A stretch of DNA of 64,000 nt from the NCBI GenBank assembly GCA_035771165.1, contig JAWNZC010000259.1, forward strand, positions 1,153,501-1,217,500. Reading direction: 5' to 3'. Under the pieces are notes generated by a model. That model did no database searches, was not told the DNA's origin, and saw nothing but the letters and a program-made list of their open reading frames with translations. Positions 1-9,337 of this stretch are shown piece after piece. Source of the stretch: Paragorgia papillata (lineage: Eukaryota > Cnidaria > Anthozoa > Scleralcyonacea > Coralliidae). Every line of letters starts with the position of its first letter. Positions within the stretch are counted from its first letter, which is position 1. The translations under genes were made by a program, and so were the position numbers.

Positions 1-831
1 ATTCAATACGACGTCTATAACTCTACTAAAGAAGTTCTGAAAGATTTCCGTTCTGGGCATGAAGATAGACTTCAAAACCACTTGACTTGTCAGGGATCCT
101 TTTTCTCTAACGTTACAAAGTTCTCCTTATCAAAGCTTAACAAGGTGTGGTCAACTGCTCAATCAAAACTTCCAAAAAACATTTATAACTTTACTATACG
201 TTATGTGAACAATTCTACTCCGACACGCAAAAACCTTCACAGATGGGGAATATCTTCAAGTCCAGAATGCTCCTTTTGTCTGAGCCCAGAAACACTACTA
301 CACGTTGTTGCTGGTTGTCAATCGTATCTTGAACGCTTTACATGGAGGCACAATTCAATTATTAACTTTCTTGCAAATACCTTACAAACTGTTAACGGTT
401 CAAACCTCTTTGTCGATCTGCCAGGATTCAAAAGCCCATCTATCCTAACTGGTGACGCGTATCGTCCAGATTTGCTATTGCATTGTTCAAACGGCCGTCT
501 TTATGTTCTCGAACTTACTGTTGGTTTTGAATCAAACCTCCAAAACAACGTCAAACGGAAAGAAGATAAATATAGTGAACTAGTAAAACAGCAAAGTGAA
601 CATTTTAATGATGTGAAATTTGTAAATCTCTCCATGAGCTGCCTAGGTGTTTTTGCGAATGAGTGTTCTACTTTTTTAGATATGCTAGATATGCTAGATA
701 AGGTTGGTCTTGATAACAAGCACCAAATGTACTGCGTAAGGAAAATGATGACTATTGCTATCAGAACTACGTATTACATTTTCTGCTGCCGAAATAAGGA
801 ATGGGGAAATCCCGAATTATTAGCTTTTTGA
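1..831 (+). CDS. C-terminal part of an RLE-type LINE ORF2 (partial)
   Basis: The frame is open from the first base of the window to a stop at 829-831, so the start lies upstream. The visible protein has a Cys/His cluster (CSFC then HVVAGC, about 235-320) followed by a PD-(D/E)xK-like stretch (RPDLLL then YVLELTV, about 460-530). In R2/NeSL/Hero-type non-LTR retrotransposons a zinc knuckle followed by a restriction-like endonuclease closes ORF2, where it nicks the target for target-primed reverse transcription. No reverse transcriptase is visible because the window starts too late. The segment is intact over about 277 codons, which suggests a fairly young copy. The clade is inferred from motif order only. 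Confidence 0.75.
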   Translation: MQYDVYNSTKEVLKDFRSGHEDRLQNHLTCQGSFFSNVTKFSLSKLNKVWSTAQSKLPKNIYNFTIRYVNNSTPTRKNLHRWGISSSPECSFCLSPETLLHVVAGCQSYLERFTWRHNSIINFLANTLQTVNGSNLFVDLPGFKSPSILTGDAYRPDLLLHCSNGRLYVLELTVGFESNLQNNVKRKEDKYSELVKQQSEHFNDVKFVNLSMSCLGVFANECSTFLDMLDMLDKVGLDNKHQMYCVRKMMTIAIRTTYYIFCCRNKEWGNPELLAF

Positions 832-1420
832 AATATTTGTATATAAATTTGCATGTTTTATTATATAGTCATTAGTTGTTATTATATATTATTAGTTGTG
901 ATTCAAGTAGCCAATTGTAAATTACCTTAATAAGCGAGATTTATAATTGTATATGTAGAAAAGAAAAAACATTTAATAAAGTTTCCATTTTATTATTTTT
1001 ATTTAATGCTAAAAGACTTTAAATTCGACACTCCCTGTAGAAAGTATATCGTAAAGAAAATCATCAACATATCATTAACAACCTCGTATTATATATTTTG
1101 TCGACGTAACAAAGAATGGAATAACCCGAAACTAATGACATTCTAAGATTTTTATTCTCATGTAGCATCAGTTCAAATAGTCAGTGGTAAACTACCTGTA
1201 AAAGCAAGGTTTATCATTGTAATTTCTACGTTTAATGATCAATAAATAAAGTTTACATTATTATTATTATTATTATTACTATTATTATTATTATTATTAA
1301 GTAGCTTAGTTGTGATTCAAGTAGTCGATTGTAAATTACCTCGATGAGTGAGATTTACAATTGTTTGTTTAGAAAAAAATCATTAATAAAGTTTCCATTA
1401 TTAATATTATTATTATTATA
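832..1420 (+). mobile_element. Three nested LINE 3' ends with (TTA)n tails
   Basis: The 3' UTR of the LINE follows its stop and ends in an AT-rich tail near 1005. At 1036-1146 a second, diverged copy of the last 30 or so ORF2 codons appears (shared string YYIFC.RNKEW, then a stop), followed by its own UTR and a (TTA)n tract at 1256-1297. From 1300 to 1420 a third UTR copy begins (shared GTGATTCAAGTAG) and again ends in TTA repeats. This is a stack of 5'-truncated insertions, each placed at or near the microsatellite tail of the previous one. Confidence 0.7.
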
Positions 1421-1467
1421 ATTACAGTTAAAGTCGAAATTGTATCTATATTGTCTTGTCATTTCAG

Positions 1468-1584
1468 ACATCAACGAATGTCAAAACAATCCATGTCATT
1501 CAAACGCAACTTGTAACAATACAGTAGCATCATTCATCTGTACCTGTAATGTTGGTTTTAGTGGCGATGGCATAAACTGTACAG
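1468..1584 (+). CDS. EGF-like exon 1 (calcium-binding type)
   Basis: AG precedes 1468 and GTATAT follows 1584. The 117-bp phase 1-1 exon encodes DINEC followed by five more cysteines with the CxNxxxxFxC spacing of calcium-binding EGF repeats. D, N and E of the DINEC motif are the usual calcium ligands, and the Asn after the third Cys is the usual hydroxylation site. Its last part ([14 protein letters not shown]) matches the B-type exons of the duplicated array downstream, while its first part matches the A-type, so it may be a hybrid of the two. Confidence 0.85.
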
Positions 1585-2604
1585 GTATATGTTTATTGGT
1601 CTTTTAAATATTGCATCGATATTTATCCGTTTATTCCTTGGAGTATACAGGGATATACGACGATGTTGTATGAAATATATAATTACGAACTGAAAAATTA
1701 AGATAAAGTTCCTTTATTATATTTAAATTTTAGTTAGAAACACTAGTTGTTGTATCAGAAGAATATACATGCCTATAGTGGTTGTAACTACTTATAATTT
1801 TTATTTCTCTAATTGCATGGAGTCTACAGAGGTATGCATCTGACGTATTTTTTAAAAATTTGATTGGAAAACGCTGAATTAGAATTATTAATGAATTTCA
1901 CAATATAATTTAGTAAACACGTTTTAAGACAATTTATATTATTATTATCATTATTATTAAAGTCTAAACTGCAATTTTATCTTTATTGCTCTGTATAACA
2001 TATACAATCACGAACTGAAAAATGAAACAGAAAAAGTTCCTTTATGATCTTGTAATTTTAGTTACAAACACTAGTAGTTGTATCAGAAGAGTATACATGC
2101 CTATAGTTGTTGTAACTACTTATAATTTTTATTTCTCTAATTGCATGGAGTCTATAGAGGTATGCATCTGACGTATTTTTTTAAAATTTGATTGGAAAAC
2201 GCTCAACTAGAATTATTAATGAATTTCACAAATGAAACGGAAAAGTTCCTTTATGATCTTGTAATTTTAGTTACAAACACAAGTGGTTGTATCAAAAGAG
2301 TATACATGCCTATAGTTGTTGTAATTATAATTTTTATTGTTCTAATTGTGTGGAGTCTACAGAAGTATGCACTTGACGTATATGTTTAAACTTTGATTGG
2401 AAAGCGTTCATAAATTATTAATAAACTTCACAATATGATTCAGAAATCACGATTTAAGGCAATCTATATTATTACTATTATTATTATTATTATTATTGTT
2501 ATTATTGTTATTATTTTTATTGTTATTATTATTGTTTTTATTATTATTATTATTATAATTATAATTAAAGTCGAAATTGTATCTTTATTATTTTGTCATT
2601 TAAG
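1585..2604 (+). repeat. Intron with three copies of a roughly 200-bp sub-repeat
   Basis: Related segments begin near 1738, 2062 and 2272. Each has the order GTTACAAACACTAGTNGTTG, a GTATACATGCC stretch, a CTAATTG(C/T)(A/G)TGGAGTC stretch and a TGACGTAT stretch. The third copy leads into the 1.1-kb tandem array. (TTA)n tracts follow at 1935-1960 and 2468-2565. The short open frame over 2435-2653 is translated TTA repeat plus exon sequence in the wrong frame. Confidence 0.65.
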
Positions 2605-2721
2605 ATATCAACGAATGTCAAAACAATCCATGTCATTCAAACGCAACTTGTAACAATACAGTAGGATCGTACAATTGTATATGTGATGCTGGCTTTCGTG
2701 GAGATGGCATAAACTGTAGAG
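2605..2721 (+). CDS. EGF-like exon 2 (unit 1, A-type)
   Basis: AG ends at 2604 and GTATCT follows 2721. The 117-bp phase 1-1 exon encodes [16 protein letters not shown] and continues to [14 protein letters not shown], with six cysteines and the cbEGF signature. It differs from the other A exons by an Arg codon (AGA) near the end, where the others have Thr (ACA). Confidence 0.85.
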
Positions 2722-2837
2722 GTATCTGCGTATCGACCGTTTAAAATATCGCCAAAAAAACGTTGTACCTTCATTTCTATAAACTAAGGAAAAACATTTT
2801 ATCACGTTTACATTATGTTTTCTTTATCATATTTCGA

Positions 2838-2957
2838 ATGTTAACGAGTGTCTTAATAAACCATGCCATTCAAGCGAAGCTTGTAACAGTACAGTTAATT
2901 GAATCTTTTCTCTGTATATGTGATCCTGGTTTTGGTGGAGACCTTTTCACTGTACAG
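2838..2957 (+). pseudogene. Dead EGF exon (unit 1)
   Basis: An EGF-like segment (NVNECLNKPCHSS then EACNSTVN) is interrupted by TGA, and the acceptor AG is changed (TTTCGA directly before it). Later cysteine codons are recognisable (CICDPGFGG in a shifted frame) up to TGTACAG, but no GT donor follows. It cannot be spliced or read as an EGF domain. Identical lesions occur in the next two units. Confidence 0.75.
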
Positions 2958-3150
2958 CTGCATGCAAATTGAGAAAATGAAATAACACATTAAATTCATA
3001 TGTTTGTTTTGGCAATTTCAAAGATTCAATAGTCCGGGTTTTTCTGGTACTAATTCTTGCTTAATAAATTAAAAAAATGAAATAATTCCATTATTTTTTT
3101 GGGTACTTTCAATGGAAACTAACAAAGTTTTCTTTCTAATGCTACTTTAG

Positions 3151-3267
3151 ACATCAATGAATGTCTCAGCAACGCATGTGACTCAAACGCATATTGTACC
3201 AATACAGTTGGATCATTCATGTGTACCTGTAATGTTGGTTTTAGTGGAGATGGCATAAACTGTACAG
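3151..3267 (+). CDS. EGF-like exon 3 (unit 1, B-type)
   Basis: The exon lies between CTTTAG and GTATAT. It is a 117-bp phase 1-1 exon reading DINECLSNACDSNAYC, then [16 protein letters not shown], a complete cbEGF. The residue before the second Cys is Ala here and Pro in the two later B copies. Confidence 0.85.
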
Positions 3268-3743
3268 GTATATATGTTATAATCTTTTAAAATATTGATT
3301 CGACTTTTATCCGTTTATTCTCTGGAGTATACAGTAATAACAACCGTGTTGGAAGATATATACAATCACGAAATGAAAGAGAAAAAGTCCCTTTATGATC
3401 TTGTAATTTTAATTACAAACACTAGTTGTTGTATCAGAAGAGTATAAATACCTTTAGTGGTTGTAATTATAATTTTTATTGTTCTAATTGTATGGAGTCT
3501 ACAGAAGTATGCACTTGACGTATATGTTTAAACTTTGATTGGAAAGCGTTCATAAATTTTTAATAAACTTCACAATATGATTCAGAAATCACGATTTAAG
3601 GCAATCTATATTATTACTATTATTATTATTATTATTGTTATTATTTTTATTATTATTATTGTTTTTATTATTGTTTTTATTATTATTATTATTATAATTA
3701 TAATTAAAGTCGAAATTGTATCTTTATTATTTTGTCATTTAAG

Positions 3744-3860
3744 ATATCAACGAATGTCAAAACAATCCATGTCATTCAAACGCAACTTGTAACAATACAG
3801 TAGGATCGTACACTTGTACATGTGGTGCTGGCTTTCGTGGAGATGGCATAAACTGTACAG
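3744..3860 (+). CDS. EGF-like exon 4 (unit 2, A-type)
   Basis: Same boundaries and phase as exon 2. It encodes [16 protein letters not shown] with a Thr before the fourth Cys and CGAGFRGDG after the fifth. Six cysteines and the hydroxylation-type motif are intact. Confidence 0.85.
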
Positions 3861-3977
3861 GTATCTGCGTATCGACCGTTTAAAATATCGCCAAAAAAAA
3901 CGTTGTACCTTCATTTCTATAAACTAAGGAAAAACATTTTATCACGTTTACATTATGTTTTCTTTATCATATTTCGA

Positions 3978-4097
3978 ATGTTAACGAGTGTCTTAATAAA
4001 CCATGCCATTCAAGCGAAGCTTGTAACAGTACAGTTAATTGAATCTTTTCTCTGTATATGTGATCCTGGTTTTGGTGGAGACCTTTTCACTGTACAG
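3978..4097 (+). pseudogene. Dead EGF exon (unit 2)
   Basis: Carries the same lost acceptor, in-frame TGA and missing donor as the copy at 2838-2957, so the exon died before the unit was amplified. Confidence 0.75.
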
Positions 4098-4290
4098 CTG
4101 CATGCAAATTGAGAAAATGAAATAACACATTAAATTCATATGTTTGTTTTGGCAATTTCAAAGATTCAATAGTCCGGGTTTTTCTGGTACTAATTCTTGC
4201 TTAATAAATTTAAAAAATGAAATAATTCCATTATTTTTTTGAGTACTTTCAATGGAAACTAACAAAGTTTTCTTTCTAATGCTACTTTAG

Positions 4291-4407
4291 ACATCAATGA
4301 ATGTCTCAGCAACCCATGTGACTCAAACGCATATTGTAACAATACAGTTGGATCATTCATGTGTACCTGTAATGTTGGTTTTAGTGGAGATGGCATAAAC
4401 TGTACAG
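4291..4407 (+). CDS. EGF-like exon 5 (unit 2, B-type)
   Basis: A 117-bp phase 1-1 exon after CTTTAG and before GTATAT. It reads DINECLSNPCDSNAYC and ends in INCTG. Complete cbEGF. Confidence 0.85.
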
Positions 4408-4874
4408 GTATATATGTTATAATCTTTTAAAAAATTGATTCGACTTTTATCCGTTTATTCTCTGGAGTATACAGTAATAACAACCGTGTTGGAAGATATA
4501 TACAATCACGAAATGAAAGAGAAAAAGTCTCTTTATGATCTTGTAATTTTAATTACAAACACTAGTTGTTGTATCAGAAGAGTATAAATACCTTTAGTGG
4601 TTGTAATTATAATTTTTATTGTTCTAATTGTATGGAGTCTACAGAAGTATGCACTTGACGTATATGTTTAAACTTTGATTGGAAAGCGTTCATAAATTTT
4701 TAATAAACTTCACAATATGATTCAGAAATCACGATTTAAGGCAATCTATATTATTACTATTATTATTATTATTGTTATTATTTTTATTATTATTATTGTT
4801 TTTATTATTGTTTTTATTATTATTATAATTATAATTAAAGTCGAAATTGTATCTTTATTATTTTGTCATTTAAG

Positions 4875-4991
4875 ATATCAACGAATGTCAAAACAATCCA
4901 TGTCATTCAAACGCAACTTGTAACAATACAGTAGGATCGTACAATTGTACATGTGATGCTGGCTTTCGTGGAGATGGCATAAACTGTACAG
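4875..4991 (+). CDS. EGF-like exon 6 (unit 3, A-type)
   Basis: A 117-bp phase 1-1 exon after TTTAAG and before GTATCT. It reads [16 protein letters not shown] and then [14 protein letters not shown]. Complete cbEGF. Confidence 0.85.
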
Positions 4992-5108
4992 GTATCTGCG
5001 TATCGACCGTTTAAAATATCGCCAAAAAAAACGTTGTACCTTCATTTCTATAAACTAAGGAAAAATATTTTATCACGTTTACATTATGTTTTCTTTATCA
5101 TATTTCGA

Positions 5109-5228
5109 ATGTTAACGAGTGTCTTAATAAACCATGCCATTCAAGCGAAGCTTGTAACAGTACAGTTAATTGAATCTTTTCTCTGTATATGTGATCCTGG
5201 TTTTGGTGGAGACCTTTTCACTGTACAG
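5109..5228 (+). pseudogene. Dead EGF exon (unit 3)
   Basis: Third copy of the exon with the lost acceptor, TGA stop and missing donor. Confidence 0.75.
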
Positions 5229-5421
5229 CTGCATGCAAATTGAGAAAATGAAATAACACATTAAATTCATATGTTTGTTTTGGCAATTTCAAAGATTCAA
5301 TAGTCCGGGTTTTTCTGGTACTAATTCTTGCTTAATAAATTAAAAAAATGAAATAATTCCATTATTTTTTTGGGTACTTTCAATGGAAACTAACAAAGTT
5401 TTCTTTCTAATGCTACTTTAG

Positions 5422-5538
5422 ACATCAATGAATGTCTCAGCAACCCATGTGACTCAAACGCATATTGTAACAATACAGTTGGATCATTCATGTGTACCTG
5501 TAATGTTGGTTTTAGTGGAGATGGCATAAACTGTACAG
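5422..5538 (+). CDS. EGF-like exon 7 (unit 3, B-type)
   Basis: A 117-bp phase 1-1 exon matching exon 5, with intact splice sites. Complete cbEGF. Confidence 0.85.
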
Positions 5539-5997
5539 GTATATATGTTATAATCTTTTAAAATATTGATTCGACTTTTATCCGTTTATTCTCTGGAGTA
5601 TACAGTAATAACAACCGTGTTGGAAGATATATACAATCACGAAATGAAAGAGAAAAAGTCCCTTTATGATCTTGTAATTTTAATTACAAACACTAGTTGT
5701 TGTATCAGAAGAGTATAAATACCTTTAGTGGTTGTAATTATAATTTTTATTGTTCTAATTGTATGGAGTCTACAGAAGTATGCACTTGACGTATATGTTT
5801 AAACTTTGATTGGAAAGCGTTCATAAATTTTTAATAAACTTCACAATATGATTCAGAAATCACGATTTAAGGCAATCTATATTATTACTATTATTATTAT
5901 TATTGTTATTATTTTTATTATTATTATTGTTTTTATTATTATTATTATAATTATAATTAAAGTCGAAATTGTATTCTTTATTGTTTTGTCATTTAAG

Positions 5998-6114
5998 ATA
6001 TCAACGAATGTCAAAACAATCCATGTCATTCAAACGCAACTTGTAACAATACAGTAGGATCGTACAATTGTACATGTGATGCTGGCTTTAGTGGAGATGG
6101 CATAAACTGTACAG
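5998..6114 (+). CDS. EGF-like exon 8 (unit 4, A-type)
   Basis: A 117-bp phase 1-1 exon after TTTAAG and before GTATCT. It encodes [16 protein letters not shown] and then CDAGFSGDG, with Ser where the other A exons have Arg. It is the last EGF before the vWA domain, because the rest of unit 4 is deleted. Confidence 0.85.
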
Positions 6115-6231
6115 GTATCTGCGTATCGACTTTTATCCGTTTATTCTCTGGAGTATACAGTAATAACAACCGTGTTGTAAAATATATACAATCACGAAAT
6201 GAATATCTTGTGGGTCTTTTGATGTGCTGTC

Positions 6232-6344
6232 TTAGGCCCCCGTTTACACTGGAGGAAAAGTATCCGGATTCACATTGTTTTTCATCCTCATGGGAAAACA
6301 ATGTGGATCCGGATAGTTTTGCTCTAGTGTAAACGGGGCCTTAG
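6232..6344. mobile_element. Short palindromic MITE
   Basis: The ends are complementary (CCCCGTTTACACT at left, AGTGTAAACGGGGC at right), and an inner pair (TATCCGGATTCACATTG with CAATGTGGATCCGGATA) extends the hairpin. TTAG flanks both ends and may be the target duplication. No coding capacity. Confidence 0.7.
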
Positions 6345-6369
6345 ATTGGCCTATTATATTTATATTGGC

Positions 6370-6535
6370 GTGGTTTAGATCCAGTGCGAGTCTATGTTCG
6401 AATTTGCTACTGCGCATTAAATCTGCGCATTTTTTATTAAAACAGGAATGGCTTTGCGGGAATGGCGGGAATGGCGTCCAATCAAAGGACGAGTTCAAAT
6501 GGGACCTCGAATTACTCGCACTGGACCTAAACTTC
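6370..6535. mobile_element. MITE with roughly 20-bp inverted ends
   Basis: The left end GTTTAGATCCAGTGCGAG pairs with CTCGCACTGGACCTAAAC at the right, with one mismatch. The stretch is short and non-coding. Confidence 0.65.
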
Positions 6536-6749
6536 TCCGATATTAATGCCCTCGCCACATGCTTGAAACACGACAATGGTCGAATATCACCGTCGTCGAG
6601 TAGCCAGGCATACTCAGTGTCTATCAAGCAACTGGGTGAAATTTTCCTGAATGCACGCGTACAGCACTGATTTGGAAATTTTATTTGTGAAGGAAATCTA
6701 GGCTTAATACTTATAAATACAAATCTACGTACTTTATATATAATACATT

Positions 6750-7585
6750 CATTTCTTATGCACATGCAATCTCGTACCCAGAGCCTGCGATCCTTTTGGT
6801 CATTACCAAGGAACGGAGGCTCTGGGAAACTCCAATGAAAAAGACCAAAATTGCGTTTTTGTTCCCTCCAGTCCTCTGGTTCCCAGTTCGCTATAATTTG
6901 TTACTGTCATCGACGATCTTTAGCTTGTTCGAAGACCTTTAGCTTGTTCGAAGACCTTTAGCTTGTTCGAAGACCAGGGAAAATATTTGTTTACCGATAA
7001 AGAATGGCCCAATATGTTTTACAAAGCTCTTGACCAAGCGTTGTGATACAAATGGTCTTTTTTCTGAATCGTCAACCGGACGATTTGACGAGAGTGTTTT
7101 ATATGTCCGCGTCGCCGTCGGCACTCGGCAGTGATCGGCTCAGCCGCTCAGGTAAGGAATTGTACTTTCTGTCAGGAATTTTGGCTAAACTACATCGACC
7201 TTGTATTCTCTAATATAATTTTAAAGTTCTGAGACGAAACTGCGAAGAAATACGAGACGAGCCAGACGATGGATATTTGTTTGGCGACGAAGCGAGAATA
7301 ATAATAGTTTTAACTTGTAAATTGTCGGGATTTTTGCTGTTTTGAATTATTTCATGTGTTCAATTGTATTTGGGTCTGTCTTGTATCATTATGTGTTACA
7401 GAACGTCGAGAAATCGCTTATACAAGTGAGGAACGTGCCCATTATTTGAAACTTTACTGTTTTAAGACCAACCAATCAGATGACAAGTTTCATCGGAGTT
7501 CCCCAGAGCCTCTGTTCCTTGGTAATGACTAAAAGGATCGCAGGCTCTGGGTGCGAGATTGATGCACATGCAGTTCAAGAATCTA
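6750..7585. mobile_element. Non-autonomous element with roughly 80-bp terminal inverted repeats
   Basis: 6752-6838 is the reverse complement of 7490-7580 with few mismatches. Shared strings include CCCAGAGCCTGCGATCCTTT and CCAAGGAACGGAGGCTCTGG, with one difference in the second. The interior contains a threefold tandem repeat of about 20 bp (TTTAGCTTGTTCGAAGACC, 6921-6976) and no convincing protein. It looks like a deletion derivative of a DNA transposon. Confidence 0.7.
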
Positions 7586-7589
7586 CACA

Positions 7590-8532
7590 ACCTCGTTCCC
7601 AGGGCCTTTTTGAAATTGGGAGGGCCGGAAAAGGCCCTGGCATCGGCTGGTCACAGCACCCACAAATACTGGGCGTAATAAATTATATAGTAATTCAATT
7701 TAGTATGCAAAATCATTTGGAGTAATGGCGGTCCCGTGGGAGAAGTTCGTTGCAATGAGCGGTCTCATTGGTCCCGTTGGCGGTTCCGTTGAAGCTATTT
7801 GATTATAACTGGCACAAAACTATCATAATTACGTTTCCTGAGGAATGTTTAAAGGGTATTGGCAATAAAAATCAAGTTTGTCCCATCTGAAAGAACTCGT
7901 CAAATGGTATAAGAAGACCTTTTACAATTTTTCCGTATCTGTTTTGGTTTTGGAAATATTTCGACCAAAGACAGCGTGCTGTCCGCCATTTTGTTGTAAT
8001 ATTGGGTCTAATTAACTAGGAAATTGGTGACGTCACAACCAGGGTAAACCTGATGTTTCATCAGGTTTACCCTGGTTGTGACGTCACCAATTTCCTAGTT
8101 AATTAGACCCAATATTACAACTACTAGAACTACTCCGTGGGTGGGTGACCAAATTTCCACGGAAGGCTTTTTAAATGTTGTGGGTCAATTTAAAATGGAA
8201 ATAGCGCAACAAAATCGAGTTTCTAGCTCATAATGTCATAAGGTTGGCAAGATAAAAATTTCACTTTACCCTGCTTATGATGTCACATGCATATCGAAAA
8301 TAATTCCAAGATGGCGGACAGCAGGCTGTCTTTGGTCCAAATATTTCCAAAACCAAAACAGATACGGAAATTGTAAAAGGTCTTCTTATACCATTTGACG
8401 AGTTCTTTCAAATGAGACAAACTTAATTTTTATTGCCAATACCCTTTAAGAAAAGCAATCACCAATGAATGTCCACCAGTCTTTTTCCCGCCCTCATAAT
8501 TTCAAAAAAGCCCTTGGAACGAGGTTGGAATC
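7590..8532. mobile_element. Outer inverted-repeat element hosting a second element
   Basis: ACCTCGTTCCCAGGGC at 7590 pairs with GCCCTTGGAACGAGGT at 8510-8525, extending into TTTTTGAAAT on both sides. The element is interrupted by another TIR element at 7852-8450, so the insertions are nested. No coding capacity. Confidence 0.65.
7852..8450. mobile_element. Foldback element with roughly 140-bp arms and an inner hairpin
   Basis: 7852-7993 is the reverse complement of 8308-8450 (shared GGTATTGGCAATAAAAAT and AGAAGACCTTTTACAATTT). In the middle, 7997-8116 forms a nearly perfect hairpin of about 58 bp per arm (GGTGACGTCACAACCAGG with its complement). Related elements lie at 14410-14890 and about 62115-62595. 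Confidence 0.75.
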
Positions 8533-8645
8533 TACAATCTACATGCACAAAAAATCTAGTTTTGTTGTGTTAAGTTAGTGCAAGACGATGAGGTAGTTCA
8601 GTTGTCTTTTTTACGCCAAAAATTTATTATTCTCTATTTTTTTAG

Positions 8646-8981
8646 GAAACAAAGAAAAGTGCCAGGCTAAAGTTGACCTAGCTTTTATTCTGGATTCTTC
8701 CGGGAGTATTTCTCGCCCACATTTTCAAAGCATGAAGGCATTCGTCAAAAATCTCACAAACTTTTTTAAAATATCACTTGAAGAAACACGTGTATCAGTG
8801 ATGTCATTTTCTAATTCTCCCTCTATTTTTATTCAATTCAACCAGTATTTTCCAAACAAACTTGCTTTTGATAGCGAGGTCGGAAAAACACCATATTTTG
8901 GAGGTAGTACAGGCACTTCACACGCGCTAAACCTTGCGTGCACCAAAATGTTCACCAAGTCATATGGAGGTAGGAATACTG
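8646..8981 (+). CDS. vWA domain, first exon
   Basis: The acceptor TTTTTTAG ends at 8645 and GTAAGT follows 8981. The exon is 336 bp, phase 1-1. It encodes the first half of a von Willebrand factor A domain: DLAFILDSSGSIS contains the MIDAS motif DxSxS, and GGSTGTSHAL supplies the MIDAS threonine loop. A Cys (EKCQ) precedes strand 1 and another follows (LACTKM), as in secreted vWA domains. The domain binds a divalent cation and usually mediates protein-protein adhesion. Confidence 0.9.
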
Positions 8982-9056
8982 GTAAGTATAGCTTACTTAT
9001 TATAGATATATGACGAAATTAAATTATTTTAATAATAGAGTGCAATTATTAACATC

Positions 9057-9190
9057 TAATTAACCGAGAGCGCAGTCATTACGGAGAAATATATCAGACC
9101 GAGGTCTTGATAGTGCGGACTGAGCTCGTAGAGCGAGGTTCGTACACAAAAAAACCGAGGTCTGATATTTTCCGCACTCTCGGTTAATAA
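9057..9190. mobile_element. Palindromic MITE
   Basis: The ends TTAACCGAGAG and CTCTCGGTTAA are perfect complements, and inner ATATCAGACCGAGGTC pairs with ACCGAGGTCTGATAT. Non-coding. Confidence 0.7.
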
Positions 9191-9337
9191 GAAGTTTATT
9201 ATACTGGCTTTTTGAAACATACCTTACATTACCTTACACGATACGTATACTTATAGCGTGACCTCGAGCGTGTGACAAAGACTCGAGATTTTCAATGTTG
9301 TTCTTGTTTTTATCGCTTTTGGAATCCTAAAACTCAC

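Larger units (their letters stand above)
2290..6190 (+). repeat. Tandem array of a 1.12-1.14 kb unit carrying EGF exons
   Basis: The same landmarks recur: A-type EGF exon starts at 2605, 3744, 4875 and 5998 (spacing 1139, 1131, 1123) and B-type EGF exon starts at 3151, 4291 and 5422 (spacing 1140, 1131). A dead EGF exon lies between them in each full unit. Units are nearly identical apart from the length of the (TTA)n/(TTG)n tract upstream of each A exon. The fourth unit is truncated after its A exon. The near-identity suggests recent unequal crossing over or gene conversion. Confidence 0.9.

Noticed and set aside
2763..5243. Repeated 69-codon open frames (MYLHFYKLRKN...)
   Set aside because: They read the dead EGF exon and flanking intron in the wrong frame; the EGF cysteine pattern lies in other frames.
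6365..6765. Overlapping open frames of 101 and 173 codons
   Set aside because: They span two MITEs with inverted ends, and their composition and overlap on both strands fit non-coding hairpin DNA.
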